6,599 nt of DNA from Candidatus Zixiibacteriota bacterium (GCA_023129805.1 JAGMBK010000095.1:1-6599), one strand, 5' to 3'. Shown: positions 1-6,457, numbered from the stretch's first letter. Translations and numbers: made by a program. The notes: generated by a model not told the origin, from the letters alone.

Positions 1-20
1 TAACCAAGTATTATGACACA

Positions 21-38
21 CCCTCTTTGTGGAGAGGG
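21..38. other. Weak hairpin downstream of ybeY
   Basis: CCCTCT (21-26) and AGAGGG (33-38) are perfect inverted repeats around a 6-base loop, 22 to 39 bases past the ybeY stop codon. Neither strand has a T-run directly after the stem, so it does not qualify as a classical intrinsic terminator. The rest of bases 1-59 shows no start codon with a ribosome site and no recognisable coding; the next gene of the cluster, if any, lies outside the window. Confidence 0.3.
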
Positions 39-59
39 GGAAATAGGAGGAGAGGTTTA

Positions 60-521
60 TTAAGGAGATTTTAGAAGCTTTGCCATCTTTTTCAAATAAA
101 TCTCTTCTTTTTTTCTCATAATGTTTTCTTTATCTTTGCCTTTATGGTCATATCCTAAAAGATGAAGCAGTCCATGAGTAACCAGCCGCTCTACCTCCTC
201 TTCGAATCCAACCCTATATTCCTCTGCTTGCCTTTTGGCTCGGTCTAAGGAGACGTAAATATCTCCTAAGCCGGGATACTCTATTGCGTCTGATTTACCC
301 TCTCTCATTCCGAAGGAGAGCACGTCTGTGGTTTTATCTCTTTTGGTGAATTTTTTGTTCAATTTCCTCATAAACTCATCATCCACAAATATCACATCCA
401 CACTCAAGTTGGTCTTTTCGGATGTTAAGATGTCCTCAACCAGAAGCTGGATCAGTTTTTTTTTGACCCTTAGCTCTGGATGAATGTTTTGAATGTTGAT
501 TTTTTTCAATTTAACTTTCAT
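60..521 (-). CDS. ybeY: Endoribonuclease YbeY (rRNA maturation factor)
   Basis: This 153-residue protein is a full-length YbeY, a zinc-dependent single-strand endoribonuclease that acts in the cytoplasm in 16S rRNA 3'-end maturation and in 70S ribosome quality control. The diagnostic motif HGLLHLLGYDH lies at residues 116-126 and supplies the three zinc ligands H116, H120 and H126. The conserved TDVLSF stretch is at residues 65-70 and LGDIYVS at 85-91, both typical of the family. The N-terminus is Lys-rich, and the C-terminus ends soon after a short helix, as usual. The ATG at 519-521 is the natural start, but its ribosome site is weak (an AGAAG about 10 bases upstream). The gene begins 22 bp after the stop of the 7TMR-HD gene, so translation probably relies on the shared transcript. 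Identification is firm; the biochemical role comes from family knowledge. Confidence 0.97.
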   Translation of the reverse strand: MKVKLKKINIQNIHPELRVKKKLIQLLVEDILTSEKTNLSVDVIFVDDEFMRKLNKKFTKRDKTTDVLSFGMREGKSDAIEYPGLGDIYVSLDRAKRQAEEYRVGFEEEVERLVTHGLLHLLGYDHKGKDKENIMRKKEEIYLKKMAKLLKSP

Positions 522-543
522 CTCTACTGAACTTCTTGAAAGA

Positions 544-2751
544 TCAGGTGGTTTTCTCCACCGGCTCAGGATATTCCACTCTGGGATGGAAGATGCTGAT
601 GAGCACAGGCATAAACGCTTGTTGTATGGCAGATAGCTCCTTGAAGGTCAAATCCGAATCCGAAAGCTCTCCTGCCGCAAGCTTCGAATCGATAATCTTT
701 TTTATCAAGCTCTTTATACGAGATGGCTTGGGATCTTCCAAGACACGGGAAGCCGCCTCCACCGCGTCTGCCAGCATCACTATGGCGGTCTCCTTGGAAT
801 GGGGTTTGGGTCCGGGATATCTGTATTCATCTTTCAAATCCTGCTCGGCTCCCTGCTCTAAAGCCTTGTTGTAAAAATAGCTCATCAGGGTGGTGCCATG
901 ATGTTGACGGATGAAATCGATTACCGCTTGGGGAAGATTAGCCTCCTGGGCCATCTCCACCCCCTCCTTAACATGCGACTCTAAAATCAGGGCACTCATG
1001 GATGGAGTAAGCTTCTCATGTTTGCTTTTGGCTCCCATCTGGTTTTCCACAAAATACTCTGGCTTTTCCACCTTGCCTATGTCGTGATAATAAGCCCCCA
1101 CCCGTGCCAGAAGGGTGTTGGCACCGATAGCTTTGGCTCCCGTCTCCGCCAGATTGCTCACGATTATGCTATGGTGATAGGTGCCTGGAGCCTCCAGGGA
1201 AAGCCTTTTCAGCAAAGGATGATTCAAATCGGAAAGCTCCAGAAGGGTGATATCCGTGGTCACATCGAAGACGGATTCGAACACGGGTAAAAGCCCGATG
1301 GTCAGAATGGTGGAGATAAAGCCGTTAAACAGCCCGTAGCCGCACAAGGAGAGAATGTCACCCGGAGGTGAAAGTTTGAGCGATTCTGAAAAATAGATGA
1401 ACACCACATAAGCAAAAGATACATAGAGCATGGGGCGATAGAATCTGTACCTGTGGGCAACCTCCTTGACGCTGAAGCAGGCTAAACTCCCCGCTACGAT
1501 GGTGATGAAGGCTAATTTGAAATCAAAGTAACTGACCACTCCCAGAAGTATTCCCAGGGAGAAGGTGAAAACCAGCCCCACCTCCAGATCCAGAAGGATG
1601 GTTAAAAGCATGGAGGCGATGGTGACCGGTATAAGATATTCAGAAAGCTGCCAGCGAAATAGGATCAGATAGGTTAAGATCATCTGCAATATCAGGATGC
1701 TGGCGATCATCAAAAGCTTGGTGTTGTCGAAAAAAATATTCGGTTTGACAAAATACAAAAACAAAGCCAGTCCTAAAATTACAGCTCCGGCAAAGAAAAC
1801 CCTTCCCAGAAAGGGAAAGACGAAATGCCAGGGGTTGGATTTAAGCCCGGATTTGATGCGAAGTTGGGAAAGCGAGGAAAGCTTCTCTAAGTCCTTTTTG
1901 GTCACCTGTTGATTTTTTGCCAGTATGATTTCCCCTTTCAACACCATTCCCTTTTGCCCGGTAATGGCATCCAATGCCTTCTGTCTCCGAGCCCCTATCT
2001 CCTTTGGGTTTTGAGTAAGGTTGGGAACCAGAAACCGATTGCCAATCTCATACATGGCTTTGACCAGAAGCTGGTCATGTTCAAATTTAACTAAAGCTAA
2101 AGAGAGAAGCCTCTCCTTGGCTTTGAAGATATCCAGAAGCTCATCCTCGGATACTGAGACCTCGGCGTTTGGTCTTAAGATGATAGCTTTGCGGTTATCC
2201 GCAAATGGCAGATCCTCCACTTTTTCTACCATCCCAGCCTGATAGAAATCCTTGAGTATGGCAAGCAGATTGGAGCTGAATATCTTTAAATCCTCATTCG
2301 TGCTCAGAAGAAAGATCCCCTCCTCCTCCAGGTGAGGGAACACCAGACGCATGCTCCTGATCCGGGATTCGGGAATGCCGTTGCTCCGGTTGATGCTGTC
2401 CACCCGGGCAAAAAAGCTTTTAATCTCCCTGGCGATAGAATCCGCTTTGGTGGGATCGTAATCTAAGATCACCGGAAGGTTGGAGAGCACCAACTTCTTG
2501 CCTTGCTCAAGCTCCTCTTCGCTTTTTAAAACCGGAAAGGTGAAGGGGGCAATCAGGTCCTCTTTGGCTATGCTTCCCTCCGCCGGGAGACTTGCGGTTT
2601 GATACACCGAGGAGATGGGAAACAAAAAGAGGATTATGACAATGATGACCAGGGCTAAAACCGCACGAAAACCATAAATTAGGGTTTTGTGTTCAACGTT
2701 GTTCTTCTCTGAGTTGTTCCTGTGGAAAATTAACTTCTTTACGCTACTCAT
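544..2751 (-). CDS. 7TMR-HD membrane phosphodiesterase, PgpH type
   Basis: This 735-residue membrane protein has the layout of PgpH, the c-di-AMP phosphodiesterase of Listeria. There is a short cytoplasmic N-terminus and a first membrane helix at about residues 26-46. An extracytoplasmic 7TMR-HDED region follows at about 47-308, then a block of hydrophobic helices at about 309-491, and a cytoplasmic HD domain at about 508-670. The HD metal-site residues are all visible: H527 (in TYHHS), H556-D557 (in YYHDIGK), H593 (in ESHVK), H617-H618 (in QHHGT) and D662 (in MLADAVEA). The enzyme should therefore be active and hydrolyse a cyclic dinucleotide, most likely c-di-AMP to pApA; the substrate is inferred from homologues. 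An in-frame TAA at 2758-2760 makes the ATG at 2749-2751 the first possible ATG start, although no good Shine-Dalgarno sequence precedes it. It lies between phoH and ybeY, an arrangement common in many phyla. Confidence 0.93.
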   Translation of the reverse strand: MSSVKKLIFHRNNSEKNNVEHKTLIYGFRAVLALVIIVIILFLFPISSVYQTASLPAEGSIAKEDLIAPFTFPVLKSEEELEQGKKLVLSNLPVILDYDPTKADSIAREIKSFFARVDSINRSNGIPESRIRSMRLVFPHLEEEGIFLLSTNEDLKIFSSNLLAILKDFYQAGMVEKVEDLPFADNRKAIILRPNAEVSVSEDELLDIFKAKERLLSLALVKFEHDQLLVKAMYEIGNRFLVPNLTQNPKEIGARRQKALDAITGQKGMVLKGEIILAKNQQVTKKDLEKLSSLSQLRIKSGLKSNPWHFVFPFLGRVFFAGAVILGLALFLYFVKPNIFFDNTKLLMIASILILQMILTYLILFRWQLSEYLIPVTIASMLLTILLDLEVGLVFTFSLGILLGVVSYFDFKLAFITIVAGSLACFSVKEVAHRYRFYRPMLYVSFAYVVFIYFSESLKLSPPGDILSLCGYGLFNGFISTILTIGLLPVFESVFDVTTDITLLELSDLNHPLLKRLSLEAPGTYHHSIIVSNLAETGAKAIGANTLLARVGAYYHDIGKVEKPEYFVENQMGAKSKHEKLTPSMSALILESHVKEGVEMAQEANLPQAVIDFIRQHHGTTLMSYFYNKALEQGAEQDLKDEYRYPGPKPHSKETAIVMLADAVEAASRVLEDPKPSRIKSLIKKIIDSKLAAGELSDSDLTFKELSAIQQAFMPVLISIFHPRVEYPEPVEKTT

Positions 2752-2777
2752 AGAAATTTAATGCCGTTATCCCGTGG

Positions 2778-2805
2778 CGTATACTTTTTTGTAATGTCGA
2801 CTCAA
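2778..2805 (-). promoter_or_regulatory. Possible sigma70-type promoter before the 7TMR-HD gene
   Basis: Read on the minus strand, TTGAGT (2800-2805) and TATACG (2778-2783) are separated by 16 bases and resemble -35 and -10 boxes, each matching four of six consensus bases. Initiation would fall about 20 bases before the ATG. It sits in the only sizeable gap (60 bp) of the phoH to ybeY block. This is a weak match and could be chance; read-through from phoH is the alternative. Confidence 0.25.
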
Positions 2806-2811
2806 TTAATC

Positions 2812-3819
2812 TTAATCTTTTTTGTCATCGTCTTTTGCCTTCCGGGGAGGTGAAGCAAGGCTTTGTCGATTTTCATATTTTTCATAAGCTTTGATGATCT
2901 CCCGCACCAGGCGGTGTCTGACCACGTCCTTGTCTGAAAGATACACGAACTCTACCCCCTTCACTCCCGCAAGTATCTTCTGGATTTGAACCAGTCCGGA
3001 GCCTTTCTTGTTGTCTAAGTCTATCTGAGTTATATCTCCGGTGACCACTGCCCTGGAGCCCTCTCCCAGCCGGGTCAGAAACATCTTCATCTGCGCCACA
3101 GTGGTGTTCTGGGCTTCATCCAGGATGACAAATGAGTTATTTAATGTTCTCCCTCGCATAAAGGCTAAAGGGACGATCTCGATTACGCCCATCTCCATCA
3201 ATTTGCGGATCTTCTCCGCGGATAACATGTCATGCAGAGCATCGTATACCGGTCTTAGGTAGGGATCCACTTTGGCGCGGATATCTCCCGGAAGGAAGCC
3301 CAAGCTTTCACCCGCCTCCACTGCCGGACGCACCAGAATCACCCTCCCTACCATTCTTTTCTTCAGGGCGGAGACCGCCATGGCAACTGCCAGATAGGTC
3401 TTCCCGGTGCCGGCAGGACCTATGGAGAATACCAGGTCATAAGATTGGATGGCCTTTATGTAATCCTTTTGACCTATGGTGCGGGGTTTTATCTTCTCCC
3501 GGGTGACTATGGAGGTGACGATGGAACCCACCTGCAGGTCGTTGAAAGGACCGATTCCGTTTTGTTTCACCATGTTGATGGCATAAAGAACGTATCTTTC
3601 TGAAAGATTATGATTCCTCTTGAGTTGATTGATCAGATCACAAAACAAAGTTTCCAGAAGACCTATCTCCTTTTCCTCACCCGAAAGGGTAATGGAGTCA
3701 CCCCGGGCAACGATCTTGACATCGAACTGGTCTTCAATCAGACGAAGATACGAACCTCCCTGTCCAAAAAGCAGTCTCTGATCTGTGTCCCCTATGTCAA
3801 TTCGTTTTTTCTTTGTCAA
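2812..3819 (-). CDS. phoH: PhoH family ATPase (YbeZ-like)
   Basis: This 335-residue protein is a full-length PhoH-like P-loop ATPase of the YbeZ type. Residues 1 to about 110 form the N-terminal region, including a KH-like segment with a predicted RNA-contact role. The ATPase core follows, with Walker A GPAGTGKT at 134-141, Walker B VILDEAQN at 231-238, the TGD sensor at 260-262 and an Arg-rich RHRLVREIIKAYE stretch at 301-313 that probably holds the arginine finger. The last 18 or so residues are charged and likely disordered. PhoH proteins of this type are linked to RNA metabolism and often act with YbeY; here ybeY lies one gene downstream. Translation most likely starts at the TTG at 3817-3819. 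No ATG or GTG offers a better start nearby, and an AGGAGG lies 15 bases upstream, a longer gap than usual. The family assignment is firm; the cellular role is inferred. Confidence 0.95.
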   Translation of the reverse strand: MTKKKRIDIGDTDQRLLFGQGGSYLRLIEDQFDVKIVARGDSITLSGEEKEIGLLETLFCDLINQLKRNHNLSERYVLYAINMVKQNGIGPFNDLQVGSIVTSIVTREKIKPRTIGQKDYIKAIQSYDLVFSIGPAGTGKTYLAVAMAVSALKKRMVGRVILVRPAVEAGESLGFLPGDIRAKVDPYLRPVYDALHDMLSAEKIRKLMEMGVIEIVPLAFMRGRTLNNSFVILDEAQNTTVAQMKMFLTRLGEGSRAVVTGDITQIDLDNKKGSGLVQIQKILAGVKGVEFVYLSDKDVVRHRLVREIIKAYEKYENRQSLASPPRKAKDDDKKD

Positions 3820-3834
3820 AATCTCTCTTTTTAT

Positions 3835-3840
3835 CCTCCT
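3835..3840 (-). promoter_or_regulatory. AGGAGG ribosome binding site of phoH, unusually distant
   Basis: A consensus AGGAGG on the minus strand ends 15 bases before the TTG start, longer than the usual 5-9. A closer purine stretch (AGAGAG at 3823-3828) may help. The rare ATT codon directly before the TTG would be a better-spaced start (12 bases). The exact N-terminus is therefore slightly uncertain. Confidence 0.5.
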
Positions 3841-3868
3841 TACCTCGAACCGCGGCCTTAAGTTATGC

Positions 3869-3888
3869 GGGTCGGATAAATCCGACCC
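3869..3888. repeat. Hairpin repeat R1 (TCGGA type) between aspS and phoH
   Basis: GGGTCGGAT (3869-3877) and ATCCGACCC (3880-3888) form a perfect 9-bp inverted repeat with two central bases. It is preceded by TATGCGGG (3864-3871, overlapping the stem), which recurs 31 bp further on at the next hairpin. It sits about 30 bases before the phoH ribosome site. No T-run follows on either strand, so it does not look like an intrinsic terminator. The TCGGAT/ATCCGA core recurs in the hairpin at 6531-6566. Confidence 0.8.
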
Positions 3889-3898
3889 CTACAATATG

Positions 3899-3920
3899 CG
3901 GGCTCGATTCATCGAGCCCG
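3899..3920. repeat. Hairpin repeat R2, tandem partner of R1
   Basis: CGGGCTCGAT (3899-3908) and ATCGAGCCCG (3911-3920) form a perfect 10-bp inverted repeat with two central bases. It has the same size and the same TATGCGGG lead-in (3895-3902) as R1, but the inner stem sequence differs (CTCGAT instead of TCGGAT). The two units look like variants of one modular element, in which compensating changes keep the pairing while the sequence drifts. Confidence 0.8.
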
Positions 3921-3925
3921 AATCC

Positions 3926-3959
3926 GTTCCAGAACCTAACTTAAGTTAGGTTCTGGAAC
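3926..3959. repeat. Perfect 34-bp palindrome upstream of phoH
   Basis: Bases 3926-3942 are the exact reverse complement of 3943-3959, centred between 3942 and 3943, with no loop and no mismatch. Each arm carries GTTC-N2-GAAC (3926-3935 and 3950-3959), so the palindrome contains two such sites 24 bp apart, centre to centre. The central CTTAAGTTA (3940-3948) is repeated at 3857-3865 on the far side of R1 and R2, and CTAACTTA (3936-3943) recurs at 3964-3971. There is no T-run. It could be an operator, a mobile-element scar or a repeat end; the sequence alone does not decide. Confidence 0.85.
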
Positions 3960-4012
3960 TTCTCTAACTTACGCTGATCCTCTTTGTTATCCTCATAATA
4001 TCACCAAATATT

Positions 4013-5839
4013 CTATTCTTTATCTTTTTTTACCTTTATCCCCAGCTCCTTTAGCTGTTTTGAATCCACCTCTGAAGGAGCTCCATCCATCAAAGATTGA
4101 GCCTGAGTGGTTTTGGGAAAAGCTATCACGTCCCTTATGGAATCAGAGTCGGTCATCAGAGCTATTATACGGTCCAGTCCGGGAGCGATGCCTCCATGAG
4201 GCGGAGCACCATATTCTAAAGCTCTTAAAAGAAAGCCAAACATCTTCTCCGCCCGCTCATCGTCAATGCCTAAAGCATTAAGAATTCTCTGCTGGAGTTT
4301 TCTCTTGTGATTACGGATGCCTCCGGAGGCGATCTCCGTTCCGTTCAAGACCAGATCGTATTGGTGGGCTCTTATGTTTACCCAGGGATGATCCTGGTGA
4401 TCCAGCGAAAGAGAGGAGACAAATCCTTCCTCCAGTTTTTCCAAATCCTCCTCATAGGGCATGGTGACGATGTTATGCATGGCATCAAAGCGTCCCTCTT
4501 CGGCTTTGTATTCAAAAAGTGGGAATTCGTATACCCACAGGAAATTCCACTTGGTTTTGTCTATCAGATCAAATTTATGAGCTATCTGCAGTCTCAATTT
4601 GCCCAGAGAAGTGAAGACTACATTAGGTTGGTCGGCGATCAAAAATCCAATATCTCCTTCTTCTAAATTCAGCCCGTTGGCAATGGAGGTTTGCTCCTCC
4701 GGGCTTATGTATTTTAAGATGGGAGACTTAAAGCCTTCACTCAATCTGGCAATCCACACCAGTCCTTTGGCTCCAGCTTGCTTAACCACTTCTTCTAAGT
4801 TTTCTATCTCTTTGCGAGAAAGTTTCCCTCCTCCTTTGAAGTTGATTCCGCAGACGATCCCCTTGTTTTTAATGGTCTGGGAGAATACCTTGAACTCCGA
4901 TGCGCTGACAGAATCTGTAAGGTCCCTTATCTCTAAATCAAAGCGGGTGTCCGGCTTATCGGTACCGTATCTTTCCATTCCCTCTTTAAATTTGAGGCGA
5001 GGGAAGGGGGGCTTTATTTCTACCCCTAAAACCTTTTTGAACACATCTGCCATCATCCCTTCCACCACAGAGAAGACATCATCCTCGGTGACGAAGGTCA
5101 TCTCCATATCTATCTGGGTGTGCTCTATCTGGCGGTCTGCCCTTAGGTCCTCGTCTCTTAAACAGCGGGCGATTTGAAAATATTTATCGAAACCGGAGAT
5201 CATCAATATCTGCTTTAAAAGCTGAGGAGACTGTGGCAAAGCATAAAACTTCCCCGGGTTGACCCGGCTGGGGACGACAAAATCTCTTGCTCCTTCCGGG
5301 GTACTTCTAATTAGAAGAGGTGTCTCTATCTCATAAAATCCTCGGCTGTCCAAAAAATCCCTGACTGCTTTTGTGGCCTGATGTCTAATTCTGATTTTGT
5401 GCTGAAGAGGTGGACGACGCAAATCCAGATAACGGTATCTCAACCTGAGCTCCTCATTGGCATTGGTCTCTTCTTCTATCTCAAAGGGAGGGGTCTTGGA
5501 GTCGTTCAAGATGGTCATTTTTTTAGCTATTACTTCAACCTCACCGGTTGCCAAGTCTTTATTTGCCATTCCTTCCGGCCTTTCGCTTACCTCACCTTCC
5601 AGGCTGATCACAAACTCTGCCCTCAAATGAGATGCCTCGTTCATGGTCTTTTGGTCTAAAAGATCCGGCTTGAAGACCACCTGGGTGAGACCGTATCTAT
5701 CTCTTAAGTCGATAAACAAAAGACCGCCATGATCCCGCCATCTGTGCACCCAGCCATTTAAGATGACGGTTTTGCCGATATCTGCTTTTCTTAATTCTCC
5801 ACAAGTATGCGTGCGCTTAAGATTTTGAAAATCAGTCAA
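4013..5839 (-). CDS. aspS: Aspartyl-tRNA synthetase, probably non-discriminating
   Basis: This 608-residue enzyme is a complete bacterial-type class IIb aspartyl-tRNA synthetase, which charges tRNA-Asp in the cytoplasm. An N-terminal OB-fold anticodon-binding domain (about 1-120) is followed by the class II core. The core shows RYRYLDLRR (134-142), PEGARDF (181-187), QSPQ (203-206), motif 2 RDEDLRADRQ (228-237), the bacterial GAD insertion (about 290-420) and motif 3 GLDR (554-557) with DVIAFPKTTQA. In the anticodon domain it reads RDHGGL (35-40), with His at position 37. That is the pattern of the non-discriminating Pseudomonas enzyme rather than the RDLGSL of E. coli, so it may also charge tRNA-Asn for later amidation by GatCAB. 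Motif 2 is followed by IEHTQID where most enzymes have PEFTQID. The start is TTG at 5837-5839, supported by a well-placed GAGGGAG. It stands alone, 92 bp after hicA and 193 bp before phoH. Confidence 0.97.
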   Translation of the reverse strand: MTDFQNLKRTHTCGELRKADIGKTVILNGWVHRWRDHGGLLFIDLRDRYGLTQVVFKPDLLDQKTMNEASHLRAEFVISLEGEVSERPEGMANKDLATGEVEVIAKKMTILNDSKTPPFEIEEETNANEELRLRYRYLDLRRPPLQHKIRIRHQATKAVRDFLDSRGFYEIETPLLIRSTPEGARDFVVPSRVNPGKFYALPQSPQLLKQILMISGFDKYFQIARCLRDEDLRADRQIEHTQIDMEMTFVTEDDVFSVVEGMMADVFKKVLGVEIKPPFPRLKFKEGMERYGTDKPDTRFDLEIRDLTDSVSASEFKVFSQTIKNKGIVCGINFKGGGKLSRKEIENLEEVVKQAGAKGLVWIARLSEGFKSPILKYISPEEQTSIANGLNLEEGDIGFLIADQPNVVFTSLGKLRLQIAHKFDLIDKTKWNFLWVYEFPLFEYKAEEGRFDAMHNIVTMPYEEDLEKLEEGFVSSLSLDHQDHPWVNIRAHQYDLVLNGTEIASGGIRNHKRKLQQRILNALGIDDERAEKMFGFLLRALEYGAPPHGGIAPGLDRIIALMTDSDSIRDVIAFPKTTQAQSLMDGAPSEVDSKQLKELGIKVKKDKE

Positions 5840-5845
5840 GATTCA

Positions 5846-5852
5846 CTCCCTC
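5846..5852 (-). promoter_or_regulatory. Ribosome binding site fixing the TTG start of aspS
   Basis: GAGGGAG on the minus strand ends six bases before the TTG at 5837-5839. This good spacing supports TTG as the real start, and the resulting N-terminus matches the usual AspRS beginning (a few residues before RTHTCGEL). Confidence 0.7.
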
Positions 5853-5892
5853 TTTAGATTTTCAAATGCTTCTTTTAAAGGCCATCAAGCCT

Positions 5893-5922
5893 GTAGGTCC
5901 GAAATCCCGCAGGGTTTCGGAC
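5893..5922. repeat. Hairpin repeat R4 between hicA and aspS
   Basis: GTCCGAAA (5897-5904) pairs with TTTCGGAC (5915-5922). Inside, CCC (5906-5908) pairs with GGG (5912-5914) around a GCA loop, with T5905 bulged. The lead-in GTAGG (5893-5897) also borders R1 (as GTAGGGG on the minus strand) and R6. The hairpin starts 10 bases after the hicA stop and could weakly terminate hicBA transcription, but the bases after the stem lack a T-run. It may also shape the aspS leader, since it lies 58 bases before the start codon. Confidence 0.7.
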
Positions 5923-5931
5923 AAAGGTCTT

Positions 5932-6144
5932 TTACAAAAGTTTTTTAAACTCCTTAATACTTAACCCAGCATCTTTCACGATTCCAGCCATAGTAAAAGC
6001 ATTAACTGGATTTGCTCTTGGAATAGTAATAATACGCTCCCCGTTACTCATGGTGATATGCTTACTCTGCCTGGCAATCCAAAAACCTGTCTTTTCAAAA
6101 GCCTTAACCGCCCGCTCGTGATTCATACCTGGAAGTTTAGGCAT
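5932..6144 (-). CDS. hicA: HicA family mRNA interferase toxin
   Basis: This 70-residue protein is a full-length HicA, a small double-stranded-RNA-binding-fold toxin that cleaves mRNA and blocks translation until bound by HicB. It shows the family layout: MPKLPG at the N-terminus, an alpha helix with ERAVKAFEKTGF (10-21), the RQSKHITMSNG strand region (25-35) containing the presumed catalytic H29, ITIPRANP (39-46), and the closing helix AGLSIKEFKKLL (59-70). The common GSH signature is SKH here, a variant I also associate with active-looking HicA proteins. The ATG at 6142-6144 is preceded by AGGA (6151-6154) six bases upstream, inside the last codons of hicB. With only 3 bp between the two genes, translational coupling is likely. 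The antitoxin-first order is one of the two known arrangements. Confidence 0.93.
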   Translation of the reverse strand: MPKLPGMNHERAVKAFEKTGFWIARQSKHITMSNGERIITIPRANPVNAFTMAGIVKDAGLSIKEFKKLL

Positions 6145-6147
6145 ATT

Positions 6148-6345
6148 TTATCCTGCCACCTCTACGTAACGGGACTCTTTACCTTTGCTTAACTCCTCAA
6201 CGGTCTTCAAATATGCCTTTATAGCATCTTTAATATTCTCTAAAGCCTCTTCCTCAGTCTGCCCTTGTGACCAACAACCAGGTAGTCCAGGACACCAGAC
6301 AGCGTAACCCTCTTCGGTTTTTTTAATGTTTACCTTGTATTTCAT
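6148..6345 (-). CDS. hicB: HicB family antitoxin, short form
   Basis: This 65-residue protein is a HicB-like antitoxin with the partial RNase H-like fold that binds and neutralises HicA. The diagnostic stretch is GYAVWCPGLPGCWSQGQTEEEALENIKDAIKAYL (13-46), with the CPGLPGC motif at 18-24 and the EEALENI helix after it. It ends soon after this domain, so the C-terminal ribbon-helix-helix or helix-turn-helix DNA-binding domain of longer HicB proteins is absent. Autoregulation of the operon by HicB alone is therefore doubtful. The ATG at 6343-6345 follows GAGGAG (6349-6354) closely. The frame stays open for 21 more codons upstream, to a TAG at 6409-6411, but has no ATG, GTG or TTG there. It is followed by hicA after 3 bp, with which it surely forms an operon. 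Confidence 0.93.
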   Translation of the reverse strand: MKYKVNIKKTEEGYAVWCPGLPGCWSQGQTEEEALENIKDAIKAYLKTVEELSKGKESRYVEVAG

Positions 6346-6423
6346 AAGCTCCTCTGCGTCCTTCTGTCTCTCCTTTATGTATTTTATCGCTTCGCCGCTG
6401 ATTTTTTTCTAACTTAAAACATT

Positions 6424-6457
6424 GGTTTGTCGGGATATCCTTATAGGACATCCAACC
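6424..6457. repeat. Degenerate hairpin repeat R5 upstream of hicB
   Basis: GGAT (6433-6436) pairs with ATCC (6450-6453) and TCCT (6438-6441) with AGGA (6445-6448), around a TAT loop, with one A/C mismatch. GGTT (6424-6427) pairs with AACC (6454-6457) across a 5-base bulge. The left arm GGTTTGTCGGGATA (6424-6437) is nearly identical to the left arm of R6 (GGCTTGTCGGATA, 6526-6538). This marks the two as copies of one element in the same orientation, this one more decayed. Confidence 0.6.

Noticed and set aside
536..874. A 112-codon plus-strand open frame opposite the end of the 7TMR-HD gene
   Set aside because: It is fully antisense to the HD domain and has no recognisable protein signature.
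3926..3959. Intrinsic terminator of aspS
   Set aside because: Despite the strong stem there is no T-tract after it on the aspS strand, and the palindrome leaves no loop of usual size.
3860..3960. CRISPR-like array formed by the palindromes
   Set aside because: There are only two related units, no constant repeat of 24 bases or more, no spacers of uniform size, and no cas genes nearby.
4599..5177. A 192-codon plus-strand open frame inside aspS
   Set aside because: It is antisense to conserved AspRS coding and its Ser/Pro/Leu-rich product is typical of a shadow frame.
5840..5931. T-box or other amino-acid-sensing leader before aspS
   Set aside because: The gap is only 92 bp, has no T-box core sequence and no terminator with a T-run; it holds only repeat R4.
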